Shown: one piece after another, positions 49,918 to 62,785 of the stretch
Numbering within the stretch: position 1 is the first letter of the stretch
Layout: each line of letters starts with the position of its first letter
Assembly: GCA_037074615.1 (NCBI GenBank)
Contig: CM073535.1
Span: forward strand, 13,555,001 to 13,619,000
Reading direction: 5' to 3'
Length of the DNA stretch: 64,000 nt
Source of the DNA: Leucaena leucocephala
Taxonomy: Eukaryota; Streptophyta; Magnoliopsida; Fabales; Fabaceae
Program-made: the position numbers and the translations under genes
The notes under the pieces: generated by a model
Databases searched by the model: none
Told to the model about the DNA's origin: nothing
What the model saw: the letters and a program-made list of their open reading frames with translations, nothing else

Positions 49918-52900
49918 TGTCATATCCTAATTTTTTCGTATCCGTATAGTACTGATAGTGGAAAGAGGCTTGGAAAGGATTATGACAAACATCAGGAGAA
50001 ATAATAAAGGTTAGATGATTCTTTAAGGAGGAGAAGGACTAAAATGAAAAGTAGAAAAGGTTAAAGGAAAAAAGTGAAAGTAGAAATAAGATTTGGGCAA
50101 AAAGTGGTAATTTCTAAAAGTTAAGGGACTTAAATGTAATTAAGTAAAAAGTTCAAGGGCAAAATTGTAATTATAGAAAGATTAGCTTAGAAAGGGTTAT
50201 AACTGCCCAAAAGTTTTTCAGTTCCATATTCCATCAGTAAATAGAGGAAGTTACGCTGGTTAATCTGGCATTATACAGAAATTTTATTAGGGCTTTAGAC
50301 AGTAGAAAATTATCTGATAGTCTAAAAGTTATCTGAATTTTTATCAGATTCCATAGACATCAGATATAAGTGGGGGAATTACAGGAAAGTGTGCCGTACA
50401 GTGTCAGATGTTATGAATTGGACAGAACCCCGGAAGAAGTCCTATATAAAAAGTTATTCCCATAATAGTGAATTTTGACAGGAGTTTAATAACACCCGTG
50501 ATCCGATAATGGAACTTATCGGTATGTGAGCTTAGATGAAGTGAGAATAGATGACCTCATATATGGGCCCATGATGACGCCAAGAAGGGCCCAAAACCCA
50601 GGGTACCGGTTCATCAGTAGAAGGGGCCAGTGTCCAGAAAAAGTGCAAAATTACAAAAATGCCCCTGGATGCCCAGATTGTACTAGAGATGGATGAATGC
50701 CATTTTGGTCACCTAGGACAGGTTTAAAATGTGGCACATGGTATAAATATGATTATTTGAGCCCAGATACACCCTGTGGCAGTATAAAGAGGGATAAAAT
50801 GACGATTATGCCCTTAGGGTCAATATAGTGTAAGAAATGACACCAAGGGTATTTTGGTCATTTTCCAAGGAATGGATGGCAGATAAATACTTAGTATAAC
50901 CATGTCAAGGTTATGAGAAGCCTAGACATTGATTTCTAGGATAGAATACATATCCTGGTATATTATAGAAAAATTCAGAATAGAGAATAATCTGGTTGTT
51001 GTGAAACTGCTCCGATCGGTACCGGATTGGACTGGAATTTTTCTAGAAGCTTCCTTACACTATGAGCACGCCACCTAACCCCTTGAGGTGTCCATTGAGC
51101 TGTCCCACATGATGTCATAATTATTCTTTTATGAAAAAGTTAAATCCAAGATTAAATGTGGGCCTTTAGATCAAATAGTAACCAAATCAATCTTGGCCAT
51201 TCATTTTTCTTGGATTTTGGCTATAAATACCCCCTCATTCTGCCCAAAACCGTGGGCTTGTGATACCTTGGGGAAACTCTTGCAAAATGAAAACTCAAGC
51301 CAAGACAAAGAAGATTTAAGGTTCCAAAGTTCAAGCAAGCTAGAGATTAAAGATAAGCAATCTATCCTAACTTATTTTCCTTTGATTTGGGAGCTTGAAC
51401 TTAGGGATTTCATGGGAGAAAAGTTGAGTTTTATCTAAGGGGTTGTGCAGCCCAACAACCTTAGATGAAAGGGGAAAGAAGAAATTAAAGTTAGAAATAT
51501 ATGATTGAAGCTTAAACAAGCTAATTAAGAGATTGGTTGTTGAATCAAGTTGATATTTTTGACTTTGACTTAATGGAACCTGTTCGGTCTGCACTGTTTA
51601 TGAGGGAAGGAAATGGAATTTCAATGATTTAATGCTTCCATTGAATTTAGATGATGATTTTGTGTAGGATTGGAAAGGTTTTGAACCTTGAAAGCATTGA
51701 AATTCCAAGGTTGTAGTTTTTGAAACCCTTATCTATACTGTTCACACGCATGAACAGTGATTGGGATTTCATGATTTTCATGCTTCCAATGGTTTTAAAA
51801 TGAAAAGTTGTGTGGGATAAAGTAGAGAAACAAGTATGGGAAGCATTGGAATCAAAATGAGAAATTTTGAAAGAATTAAGTGCAGTTTCGGTTCTGTACA
51901 GCATGTGATGAAGGAGCTGGAATTTCATGCTTCTAAGCTCATAAATGGATTCAAAAGATGAAATTGTGTAGGTTAAAGTCAAGGCATCAATTAATTCAAA
52001 GACCAAGTTCATTGGTTAAGATTAAGGAAAGTTAATGAGATTAATGTTCAAGAAGAAGTTATGTTAGTTAAAGTGAGTTTAATGCTCAAGGAAGTTAGAT
52101 TGTAATGGATGAATGATTATGTGATGTTAGGAATTGATTGGTATGCTCCAAGAGAGGCAGCCACATGTTCAAGGAAAGTGAGAAGAAAGAAGCAAGTTAA
52201 AGTGAAAGAAGGTCAAGTGTTCAAGGTAGTAAACTAATCCTAAACTTGTATGCATTGAATGTTATGCTTGATTGTGCTATGGCTTGATTGAATTGTGTTA
52301 CCTATGTGCTTATGTATGAAGCTCTGTTTATATGTTTACTTTGGTCAATTGTGTTTCATATTTAACATGGAAGCATGCACATGACACAATAGTAACACTT
52401 TCACAAGCAAGCACAAGTAGTTACATTAATGCGTGCATTGTTTAGTACCATTTGCTACTGAGATTTCCCTTGAAATCTCATCCCTTTCCATGTAATCCCA
52501 ATCCCACAGGTTTATGAATGATGAAAGAGGATGATGAAGTATGAAGAAAAGCTAGGGATTGGATAGTATATATGTTATGTGAATGTGTAATGTTGCTGTA
52601 TGACTAATGTAAGCAGTGTTGGTCATGATGTAATGAAAAATAGTAAATGATGGAATAAACATATGAAATTTTATAGAAATTTAGATGACATGCCAAGCTT
52701 CGTTTTGAAACCAAGAATGCTTTATCTGGATGTCTGTACAAAGAGAACTGATTTTCCAAAGTAAGGGACCAGAATCTGTTTCCAAGATTTTTGACCAAAT
52801 GAACAGTAAACTTTGGCGAATAAACTGTATTAATTGGATAATGATTTGGTATGGAAATTATTTTTCCCTTAAATTTCAAGATGTTATCTTCACATATATT

Positions 52901-53097
52901 TTTGAACCACTTCATTTTGAGTTTTCTAGAATTAGTTATGATTTTTTAAAATTTGTTGCATAATCTGGAATACCATATGAACAGTAATCCGAGAAAGAGT
53001 AAAATTCCAGATTTAGCTAATGAACTTCCAAGGTCTTGTAAGTGGTTCTAAATGCTACTGAATGGTCCCTAAGACGTATGAAAGTAAGGATGTTGCA
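49918..53097 (+). mobile_element. Ty3-type LTR, full length, no internal region
   Basis: 3,180 bp from TGTCATATCC (49918) to GGATGTTGCA (53097), with TATA ctataaatac at 51221-51230. Its U3 is close to that of the LTR at 10126 (shared blocks ggtggtaatttc-like, ttaagggacttaaatgtaat, ccgatcggtaccggattgg). No 5-bp target duplication is evident next to TG/CA. The flanks do share tttaagaa: 49909-49916 on the left and 53099-53106 on the right. No polypurine tract or primer site is adjacent, so it is a solo LTR. Frames at 51193-51438, 51647-52012 and 52604-52963 are LTR by-products. Confidence 0.85.
51221..51230 (+). promoter_or_regulatory. TATA box of the Ty3-type LTR at 49918
   Basis: ctataaatac is identical to the box in the two other plus-strand LTRs and lies about 1.3 kb from the LTR start. 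Confidence 0.7.
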
Positions 53098-56000
53098 TTT
53101 TAAGAACAATGGTCTTCTTTCAATTATCATAACCTCCTTTATTTAACTCCAGACATAGAAAATGACCTATTCATGGAAATCTCTCTGTGTGTACTTACCA
53201 ATGAACTAAGTTTGACTCCAAAATTTATTGTAGACAAAAAGATATGATCAATTTAGTGAGTAAAGATCATGGTCAAATCGTTAATCCTATGTTGCATATT
53301 AGGAATAACATATCTCCCTCATATGAGACTCTTTGATGATCAAATTGGTATCATTAAACTGCATTCTAAGTCTTGTTTCATATGAATCAAATGTCACCTT
53401 AATTGGATAAGTATATCTTGACATATGCTCAAAATACTCAACCTATGTAGACATAAAGCATAACTGAGTAGTGAAAATGAAGAGATTAATTGATTAATTT
53501 AGCAAAAAAAGACACATTTGAGTTTATTATCAATCATTATCTTCTCCCTTTGCTATTTCTTTACTCCTTTTTTTAGTCTATTAAGAGTTTGATTAATTTC
53601 TTGATTCTTGAACTTGATTAGTCAAATTCATAGTTGATTAATTATTTCTTCTTCTAATACTTTCTTCACAGTTCCTCCATATTAATTGAATCCAAATTTG
53701 ATTAATTGTGATTAATTGAATTGGAGTTGCATTAATGTTCAAATTCCACACTAAACCTTAATAGATTACCCAATCTATTAATGTCTCAATATTCTATGCT
53801 TGAGCTGAACTAGAATCTTGGCTTCTATTCTTAACCCTATAATCACTTAATTTAATTTAATTGTTAGTAGATAAAGACTAATATATTAAATGAGGATTGA
53901 TGCAATAGAGTTAGATTGATGAATCATAGAATGATATGATAGTAAGACATCTCATGCTTATCTAGTTGAATTCATAGTCGGTAGTTTAAGCAATAATTAA
54001 GGGTATAAAAAAGTAATAATCAACTCATATTATAAACACATCGAGTTCAAATAAAGCTCAGATAGCTTTCTTTTGAAAAGTATACTATATTAATCGATTC
54101 ATCATCATTAATTCGACCAATATTTCAATTAATGTAGAAAATAGAAAATAGAGCATCAAATTGATCATATTGTTCTAACATATTCAATATAAATTAATAA
54201 GATAAGTTTCTCAAAAGATTTATAATGAAGAATGATGAGAAACATATACTTTAGATTTGAATCAAGCATATATAGTTCAAAGAGAAATGCAAGTAGTTTC
54301 AGCGTAAATAGAAAAGTATCATTGAAATATTTGAAATTAATCGAACAACTAATCCATTAATGTAAATTAATCAAATCCTTAGTCGATTAATGTCTCTTGA
54401 GGAATTGACACATAAAGGTTTTCAAAACATATTAATCAAACAGTCAATCCATTAATGTAAATTAATTGATTAATGAATTTTGATTTGATTTTCGCAAATG
54501 GATTCTGAACAAATTAGTCAAACAATTAATGCATTAATTTAGATTAATCGATTAATAGAGTTTTTTTTATCTAAAGAAAAATAGTTTAATTAAAGAAAAA
54601 TAATTATGAATAGATTAATGGAATAGTCAATCGATTAATTATAATTAATCAGTTAACCAATTGATTAGTTGATTTATCTTTTTAATTCAAGAGAGCAATG
54701 ACTTTATATTAATCAAATGATCAATCAATTAATGTATGCTTATTAATCGATTAATTGTTCCATTAATTAATATTAATCGATTGACTAATTGATTAAGCAA
54801 TAAAATTTGAATATAAAATATTTTGGATGATCGATTAACTAATGCATTAATTTACATTAATCGATTAATTCAGTAAATCATTAAAAAATAGTATTGACAT
54901 AGAAGCAACTTGAATTATATTTGGTATAATAAAAACATGCAATTAATCAATCTTGTATTAAAAATAGTTTGAACAAGAAATTGAATCATATGCTGCTATA
55001 AATAAATCAAGTGTGAATGTAGTAACTAAACTTCAAACGCATTGTGACAAGCTTCATTTTCTCCTCTATTTGTTAAAGCTTTAAAATTATTTTCTCAAAA
55101 ATATTATAAAACCATTAAAGACTTCATTTGACATTTTAGCATTACTGAAAGCCTTTTGCTATTTGTCATAGTTAAAATATACTTTCAACAATTTCTCCCT
55201 TTTTGATGATGCCAAATCCTTAATAAAAAATAATATTTTTCATGTCTAATTTCTCCCCTATTTGTCATTAGCAAAAAGTTTGAAGGATATCAAATGTTGT
55301 TAGTGTGCATATGTTTAGATGATGTGAAAAGAGAAAAGAGAAGTAAAATGTTTAATGATTTGAAATAATTGTTTTTGAGGTAATGAAAATTATTTTGGAA
55401 TTAAATGAAGTTAAAAGAAGTTAATCGATTAGTTATTCGATAATTGATAGTTAATCGATTGATATTAATTAATCAATTAGATGATAGATTAATTGCACAG
55501 GCAGGCTTTTGTTTTAAAAGGAAAATCAATTCATCAATTAGTTAATTGATTAATATGAGACAATTAATCGATTAGTTAATCAATTAATGTCGACTGGCTT
55601 GCTTCTTTAATTTGAACTAAAAAGTCAATTAATCGATTGATTAATCCATTAATTGAAATTAATCGATTACTTATTGGATTAATTTTTGGAAAACAAATTT
55701 CCAACAGAATAAAGATATTGCTATTAATCTATTAACTGTTCAATTAATCAGCTAAGTATTTATTTGGTGAAAATTCAAATATATATTAATTAATCAATTG
55801 GTTAATCAATTAATATACATTAATAGATTAGTTGTTCGATTAATATGTGCTAAATACTTTGTTATCTATTCTTCAAAATATATTAAGCGACTAGGGATTC
55901 GATTAACTTGTATTAATTGATTAATCTAAAAACTTTTGAAATTTGAAATATAGCTCTGTTTTATGATACAAATTATTTTCATATTTCGAATGATTGATTT

Positions 56001-56180
56001 AAGTGATAATATGCAAATGTTTCTTGTTATTCTTCATAAAAACTCTTTCAAGAAAATTATCTTTATAAGAATACATCATATATGTGTAGAAAATCAAATC
56101 ACTCTCATACTCTACTTTCTATTTCATTCATTAAATGTAATTAATCGATTGGGTAATCGATTAATACAACATTATCTTTG
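53098..56180. repeat. AT-rich retroelement sequence with a cluster of ATTAATCGATTAAT palindromes
   Basis: No coding frame is supported. From about 53500 and densely between 54340 and 56165 the text is dominated by variants of attaatcgattaat, attaattgattaat and caattaatcgat, spaced from a few to a few tens of bases, for example at 54542, 54735, 54866, 55425, 55567, 55625 and 56142. The first 400 bp (catatctccctcatatgagac, gaatcaaatg) resemble the U3 text of sirevirus-like LTRs. It is probably decayed sirevirus sequence on both sides of several breakpoints. Confidence 0.6.
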
Positions 56181-57248
56181 AAAACAAGCAGTGTCTTCAT
56201 ATGATCTAAAAATGTTTATAATAGAATTGATTTTATACACTTGATTATTGATTGGATTATTAAATACGTTTGAGCATGCATTATTCTACTATTATTGTTG
56301 TTGCGATTAAATCTATTCAAGTTTAATCTCAGTTACTCAAATCCTCACTTCACGTGTATATATACTAATGATTAAATTTTGAAGTGTTTACAGGATTAAT
56401 ATCAAAAGGGTTAATAATCTATTAAGATCAAAGTTAAATCCTAGATCAGACCAAGAGCAAAGCCAATAGACTTTTCAATGACAAAAAAACAAAAGCCTTG
56501 ACAGCTAGTTCCACGATCATATTTTCAATAGATAGAAAACTCAACAAAAGAAAACCTTAATGGAAACAATGCTCAATGGTTACAAGATTAACTATAAATA
56601 GAAGAGTATCAAAAGCAATGAAATGAGGTTGGCGACTAATGATGATAATGAACTATCAATGAAACTAATACGAGATATGAAAAAGCCAAAACTTCATGAA
56701 TCATTCAACTCTTCATTCTTTATGTTTCATTTCTTTTGAGAGAGATTTACAATGATCTATAATATCTATTCATTCACTCTATCTGAGGGTTAGATATACC
56801 CTTTATTCTTTATTTTTTGAGAGCAAAATATTAGAATTAGGGGATTCAAGGTTAGGACTTACTCTTATCTATTTAAGAGGGAGTGTTGCCACTAGAGTTT
56901 GGTATAACCTCAAGTTTGAGGTGGTTCTCAATTAGCTATTAAAATTGAGCTGTAAAGGTTACCAAGAGCTCATTGTAATCTTGGTAAATAATGGATTGGA
57001 AAATCTCAGTGGGAAGCTGAGGATAGGACGTAGGTCAAGGAATGACCAAACTAGGATAAATCTCATGTGCAATTTCTTTCTTCTTTAACTATTTGACTTA
57101 TAGTAACTTATTTATAATTTCTGATCAATTTTTTCAAGATGATTTATTTCATTGATTACATTTCAAGAGTTGAAAAAAAAATTAAAGTCTTTAATCCCCC
57201 AATTTACCCCTATTGGGTGATATAGCCTATCCATCTGGAACTGATATT
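56181..57248 (+). mobile_element. 5' LTR (3' part) of a sirevirus-like copia element
   Basis: Ends just before a primer binding site and has a TATA box, ctataaatag (56592-56601). It matches the minus-strand fragment at 49060-49917 in reverse complement. The LTR start cannot be placed, because no TG terminus or target duplication was found to anchor it; coordinates on the left are approximate. Confidence 0.65.
56592..56601 (+). promoter_or_regulatory. TATA box of the sirevirus-like LTR
   Basis: ctataaatag lies about 650 bp before the primer site; a matching tataaatagaag lies in the minus-strand fragment near 49650. Confidence 0.55.
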
Positions 57249-57260
57249 TGGTATCAGAGC
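57249..57260 (+). other. Primer binding site (initiator Met tRNA) of the sirevirus-like element
   Basis: TGGTATCAGAGC, identical to the copia primer site at 14264, preceded by the AT-rich end of the LTR and followed within about 20 bases by the gag remnant. Confidence 0.9.
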
Positions 57261-57267
57261 AGGTCAC

Positions 57268-58435
57268 TTGTTTAAAGGATCTAATTATCTTAAGTGGAAA
57301 GATCATGTCTGGACTAGTAATGAAATGCTTTTTGAACGTTTTAATTTTACTATTTATGTGACTTTAGAAAGTTATGAGTTTTTGTATTGGAAAGGTCAGA
57401 TGACCATATTTTTGAAAACTCATGATTTTGACATAAGAAGAATCCTTTCAAATATTTTAATTTGAAACCAAGAAATGATTGGAATGATTATGAAACAAAA
57501 TTAATTTTACTAAATCTTATAGCAATAAAAATTTTATATAACGTTGCTTTTGAAAAAGATTATTTGAAAATCAAATTTTGCTCTAATGTTAGAGAAATTT
57601 TTAATACCCTTTAATATGTTTATTCCTCTGATCTTTATAATGAAAATGTTGAAAGTTCATTAGAATAAAAATATATTTTACGTATTAACGATGAACAAAT
57701 GGAAGTAGAGAGCTTTAAAGGAGAAATCCAAATTGACTTCCATGCATCTGTCAACACAAAATTTCAAGAGGAAGAAAAGAATCAAGAAGAGGAGCTTAGT
57801 ATGTGTGAATATGATAAATTATCTTTCGGAGCTCAAAATTCCTTAGTGGTAAAGAATTTCAATTCTTTTTCTGAACTTGTCAAAAATGATTTCAAAAGTT
57901 TTCACAATATGATTTTTCAACTAATCATTGATTCTGTTTTAAAAAGTAAAAATGCTTTATATTTCAATGATAATACTGGAACACATGGTAGAGAGCAAGA
58001 AATTTGGCACAATGATTTTAAACTTCCTCTACTCAACCAATACAAAACTTTCAAGTATTCTTATAAGGAGCATCATCCTGCTATCTACAATTATTGTGGT
58101 AAACAAGGTCATATTTCTCACACTATCATTTGATAAGAAATTTAAATGTGAGAAATAAATTTGTTTGGGTTCCTAAAGGACAATTAAGGTCCAAAATCAA
58201 TGATCAAGGACTGAAAGCCAAATGGGTACCAAAGTATCCTTCCAAAGGTTCAAATGGGCAAGATATCTATAAGAAGAATAGACACGAAACAAGGAGAGTT
58301 GGGCTTTTGAGAGTTCATCATTCGTTAGTGAAGTTTATATCATTTGAGAGAACTCAAGGAGAATATACTGCTGTGACTTCAAAGTCAATTTTTAAGAAAC
58401 AATGGAGAAAAGACAAAGAAGCATGTTTTGTATAA
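57268..58435 (+). pseudogene. gag: Sirevirus-like gag remnant, frameshifted and stopped
   Basis: Conceptual translation gives a gag N-terminus in 57268-57465 (FKGSNYLKWKDH and YWKGQMTIFLKTHDFD, typical of the sirevirus gag start). A stop and frame change follow, then a middle part with NDWNDYETK and ILYNVAFEKD (57470-57610). After further stops there is an acidic segment (57699-58080) rich in Glu, and a degraded zinc knuckle around 58085-58131: CGKQGH is present, but the first and last cysteines are gone. After another frameshift, 58130-58435 has the sirevirus-type post-knuckle motif WVPKG...KWVPK. This is a dead gag. The rest of pol is not seen before the solo LTR at 58603. Confidence 0.75.
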
Positions 58436-58602
58436 AAAATGGACTATCACAGAGTACCATTCAATTATCTTAAGGAGGACAGAAGAAGAAGAAGAAGAAG
58501 GATCCCTCAAGCTTCAAAGCTCAAAACAGTTGAGAGACCATTGTAAGTATCTGAAAGAAGAAATCAGAAGATGCAATAGGTATGCAAAGGCAATCCTTCT
58601 TC
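58436..58602 (+). other. Sirevirus-like internal sequence up to the solo LTR
   Basis: Short non-coding stretch with a (GAA)n microsatellite at 58482-58500. It ends with TCTTC (58598-58602), the left target-site copy of the following LTR. Confidence 0.7.
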
Positions 58603-61600
58603 TGTAACACCTTACTTTCATACATCTTAGGGATTATTCGGTAGCATTTAGAACCGCTTACATGTCCATTGAAGTTCAATTACAAAATCTAGAATTTTAG
58701 TCTTTACAAGTACTTTTCATATGGTAATTCCATATTAAGCGATGAACTTCAAAAAATCATAATTAATTCTAGACAAATCAAAATGAAGTGGTTCAAAATT
58801 CTACTCGAAGATAATATCTTTAAATTTAAGGAAAAAATAAGTTCTTGACCAAATGCTTAACCAATTAATACAGTTTAGTTGTTAAAAATTACTATTTATT
58901 TTGTCAAAATTTTGAAAACAGATTCTAGTCCCTGAATTTGGAAAATTCTTTCTATTTGTATAGACATCAAAATAAGGACTTAGTGTCAAAACGAAGCTTA
59001 GCATGTTAAATATCTATTGCTAAAATATCATATATTTATTATATCATTAACAATTTTTAATTACAGCCCAAGTGTCATAACTCAAAACTGTCTTTTGTTC
59101 CAATGTAGAATTTTAATAACTAACTTTACATACATTCATTCTAAAACTTGTCTATAACATAACCATATAAGAAAACCATATCATCATCTAACATTCTTCC
59201 TCTCTCATTCTTGAGGTTCCTGTAGATTAGAGATATAATTTAGGGTGAGATTTATGTGGAAGTCTCAGTAGTAAATAGTACTAAACAAATTATGCATTAA
59301 TGCTTGGTATTAGTTCTTGCTTGTGATTGTGTCAACATAATATAATGTGCATGCTTCCATGTAACATATGAAATACAATTGACCAAAGTAATCATAGCAC
59401 AGAGCTTCAGCATTTACATATGAACAACATCAATCAAGCCATAACACAATCAACCATACATTTAACACATACAAGTTTAGGTGAGTTTACTACCTCATAA
59501 TCCTTGCTTTCCTTATCCTTTTCCTTGACCTCTTGCTTCCTACTTCTTGATGTGTGACTGCCCTCTTAGAGCACACAAACCAAATTCTAAACATCACAAA
59601 TTCATTCATTCATCATGATTCAACTCAATTGGCATATAGGACATTAAACTTAACTTAATCAATTAACCCCTAGCTTTCTTAATTTGGGGTTAATTGTCTT
59701 GTCCTTTGAATTAATTTGTCTTGACTCTACCCTACACAATTTCATCTTCTAAATCCATTTATGAACTCAAAATCATGAAATTATAGCTCCTTCATGTCTT
59801 GCTGGGCAGAACCGAAAACATATACATAATTGTTTCAAAAATTCTCATTTTGATTCCAATGCTTCCAATACTTGTTTCTCTATATTACCCCACACAATTT
59901 TTCATTTTAAAACCATTGGAAGAATCAAAATCATGAAATTACAATCAATGTTCACGCATATGAACAGTAATAGAAAAGCCTTAAAAATTATAACTTTCAA
60001 TTCCAATGCTTCCAAGGTTCCAAATCTATCCAATCCTACACAAAAACATCATATGAATTCAATGGAAGCATTAGATCATTGAAATTCATTTTTCTTGGTC
60101 CAGAATAGACCTAGGGTGAATGCCTCCATCAATGACAAAGTCAAGAGCACAACTTAATTCAATAATCAATCATCAAAACCAACTTATCTAAACCTTAATC
60201 ACCTAGTTCTAACTTTTTCTTCTTCTTCCTCTTTCAACTTACAATTTGGACAGCAAGCATACTCTAGGTTTAATGGAATTTCCAACCACTAAAACCTAGG
60301 TTTTACCCTTCCAAAACACATCTAAATAAAGTAGGAAGGATCACATACCTTATGCCTTGCTTACCTTGATCTCTAAGTGCCTTGAGTTGCCTTTATCTTG
60401 GTTGAGTTTTCAAATGACAAGAGTTTCTCCAAGGGAACCAAGGGTGCACGGTTTTGTGAAGAATGGGAGGGGTATTTATAGCCAAAATTTTGTCACCTTG
60501 GGTCCATAATGTCCTTACTTTTTCTAATTATTACAATGGCTTAATCTTAAATTTTATTGTTAGCTTTTGGATTAATTAACCTTAATCATCATTAGGTTAA
60601 TTCTTATATTACTTTATTACATTTTAACACATGATATAATCTTCGTTTCCTCTGCTTGATGCCATGTGTAAAGCTTGTGGGACCCACCATGTGCAAAACC
60701 CTAATTCTCCTTTATCTCTTTTTTTCTTTTTCTAAAAAAAATCATAAATTATTCATTAGTGGACTTGGTCTCCAAAACAACTTTTGGGACTTATTGGGCT
60801 GCTCTAGGATGAAATCTTGAGCCTTCCTTGGGTCCAATAGCTAATTGGTACAAATCCTAAGGCACTTTCCTTATATCGATATTTTTAAATCACCATGATT
60901 TTTGAGATAAATGCTACACATCTATTTTAATGATTCTAAAATTTTTAGAAATTCATTATAATATAAAATGAATTCTCTACAAAGTCTCATAATTTTATGA
61001 GACCCAGAAGTCTTGATAAAAATTCCCTACATTTCCTTTAACCCTTTATTGGTGTCCGATTTCACCTTAAATTTCATAATTAATTCTACAGGACTTCTTT
61101 TTTACTTCTGTTAGTTTCATAAATTCTTATATTAATTATAGGAATTTATTTCCAAATTTCATTTGATTATGAGGTCCATAAGATACTGCAATAATCTCTT
61201 GACTTTAGAAATTTATATCAATTTTTTGAAACCTCAAATCAAAATTCTGTGTTGCGTTAAATTGATTAGAATAGCTTTCTCTATTTTATGGTAAAATTTA
61301 GGAATAAAATGCTTCTAGGCAATTTTTGGCCTTTTCTGGCTCAAATTTCCATAATAACCATTTTGCCCCTGAACTTTTGAAAATTGCACTTTAGGCCCTC
61401 AACTTTTCATAATTACACTTAGTGGCCCAAAGCTTATGTCTACTTCCATTTTACACCGTGGATCTTTTAAAGTTTTCACTTTAGTCCCTTTCTTTTCTAA
61501 AATGACCATTTGAAACTTTCACTAATTGCAATTTAATTCCTAGACTTTTTCTAAATTGCAATTTAGCCCTTTTTGCTTTACAAGTTTATACTTCTCTCTT

Positions 61601-61717
61601 TCTTTGGCTTAACACTTATCTTAATCATTATCTTTTCTTTTGATTACCATCCCAATCTCTTCATAACCTCTTTCCACTATCAGTCTTATACAGATAGGGA
61701 AAATTTGGGATGTTATA
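58603..61717 (-). mobile_element. Ty3-type solo LTR (minus strand) with perfect target duplication
   Basis: 3,115 bp. On the plus strand it runs from TGTAACACC (58603) to GGATGTTATA (61717), and is flanked by TCTTC on both sides (58598-58602 and 61718-61722). TATA box at 60473-60481 on the minus strand. A splice-donor-like aaGGTAAGC follows about 110 nt downstream (plus-strand gcttaccttg at 60359). Its U3 (60480-61717) carries ggccca, aaaatggtcattt-like and gggacta blocks homologous to the array monomer in single copy. The flanks both belong to the sirevirus-like element, so this is a later insertion that recombined to a solo LTR. Confidence 0.92.
60473..60481 (-). promoter_or_regulatory. TATA box of the solo LTR at 58603-61717
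   Basis: ctataaata on the minus strand, at the family's usual place. Confidence 0.6.
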
Positions 61718-62785
61718 TCTTCCACATGAGACTTATGATTTTAGTGGTGCTGAATCCCATAAACCTGAAGAATCAATAAGCAGTCCACATAATCCTACTA
61801 TTATTTAGAATAAGAAGTATGATGGTGAAATCTATTCTTACCCTTGTGTTCATTAAATGTATAATTAGGTAATGAATACTTGTTCCTAATTAAATTCCAT
61901 CAGCAAATATTTCATTAAAACATTTCATATTGCTAAAAATATCATAGTATGATATATGCATGTATTTTCAAATATATTAGATTTACAATAAAATGCATAT
62001 TCATATTTGAAATGAAAGTTTTTCAAATCTCTACATCAAGTCTGAAAGTTTTTTTAAGGCATCAATGTTTAGAGAATAATACTTTTGAAAGGAAATTTTA
62101 AAATTTCCAAACATGTTATTCAATTGGTATTTACTATTTTTCTCTGATCATTTGATTCTTAATGTTTAAGAAATCAATTCTTCATAGGATCAACTTTCTT
62201 TGAAAATGCATATTTAAATACATTATTATTTTCTTTCAAGATATTTTATAGAAAATGAGAGTTGTGTATTTTTATAAATATGATTATATTTGGCAATTGA
62301 TTAATGAATTATGACTGTGTTAAAATTGTTTCTTTTGAATATTAATCAGTTTATTGATCTATTAATGGGAGTTAATCAAACATTTAATCGATTAATAGTG
62401 TTAACTTGTGTTCAAATGTCATTTTGTTAACAACTAATCGATTAATAGGGATTAATCGAACACATAATCAATTAATTGGAGCCTATATGCTTTTATTTGA
62501 TGAATTAATCAATTAATGTTAGGAATTATAAATTTTCAGTTGTGATTCTTCACTATTTAACTTCAACCCTAATAGACTAATCCCAAATTCTCTCAACTCC
62601 AATATCTAAAATCGCATAAATTTTATTAGAGAATACTTGCATAACAACTTCTAATCAAAACCTAACCAAAAGTACCTCCAAATGCCTCCATTTTACCATT
62701 TAATCTATCTAAAATCCTAGAAAAATGGCATGAATGAAAATAACCAACATGGACAGACTTGGGCAATATCCTTCCAAATCTATAT
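61718..62785 (+). other. Decayed sirevirus-like sequence with palindrome cluster
   Basis: Continues the element interrupted at 58602. The first ~100 bp look coding-derived (open on the plus strand), but the rest has stops in all frames. A second group of attaatcgattaat-type palindromes lies at about 62335-62520. No domain is recognised. Confidence 0.5.

Noticed and set aside
57249..57260. tRNA gene at the TGGTATCAGAGC words (also 14264)
   Set aside because: Only the short primer-binding complement is present; no cloverleaf follows.
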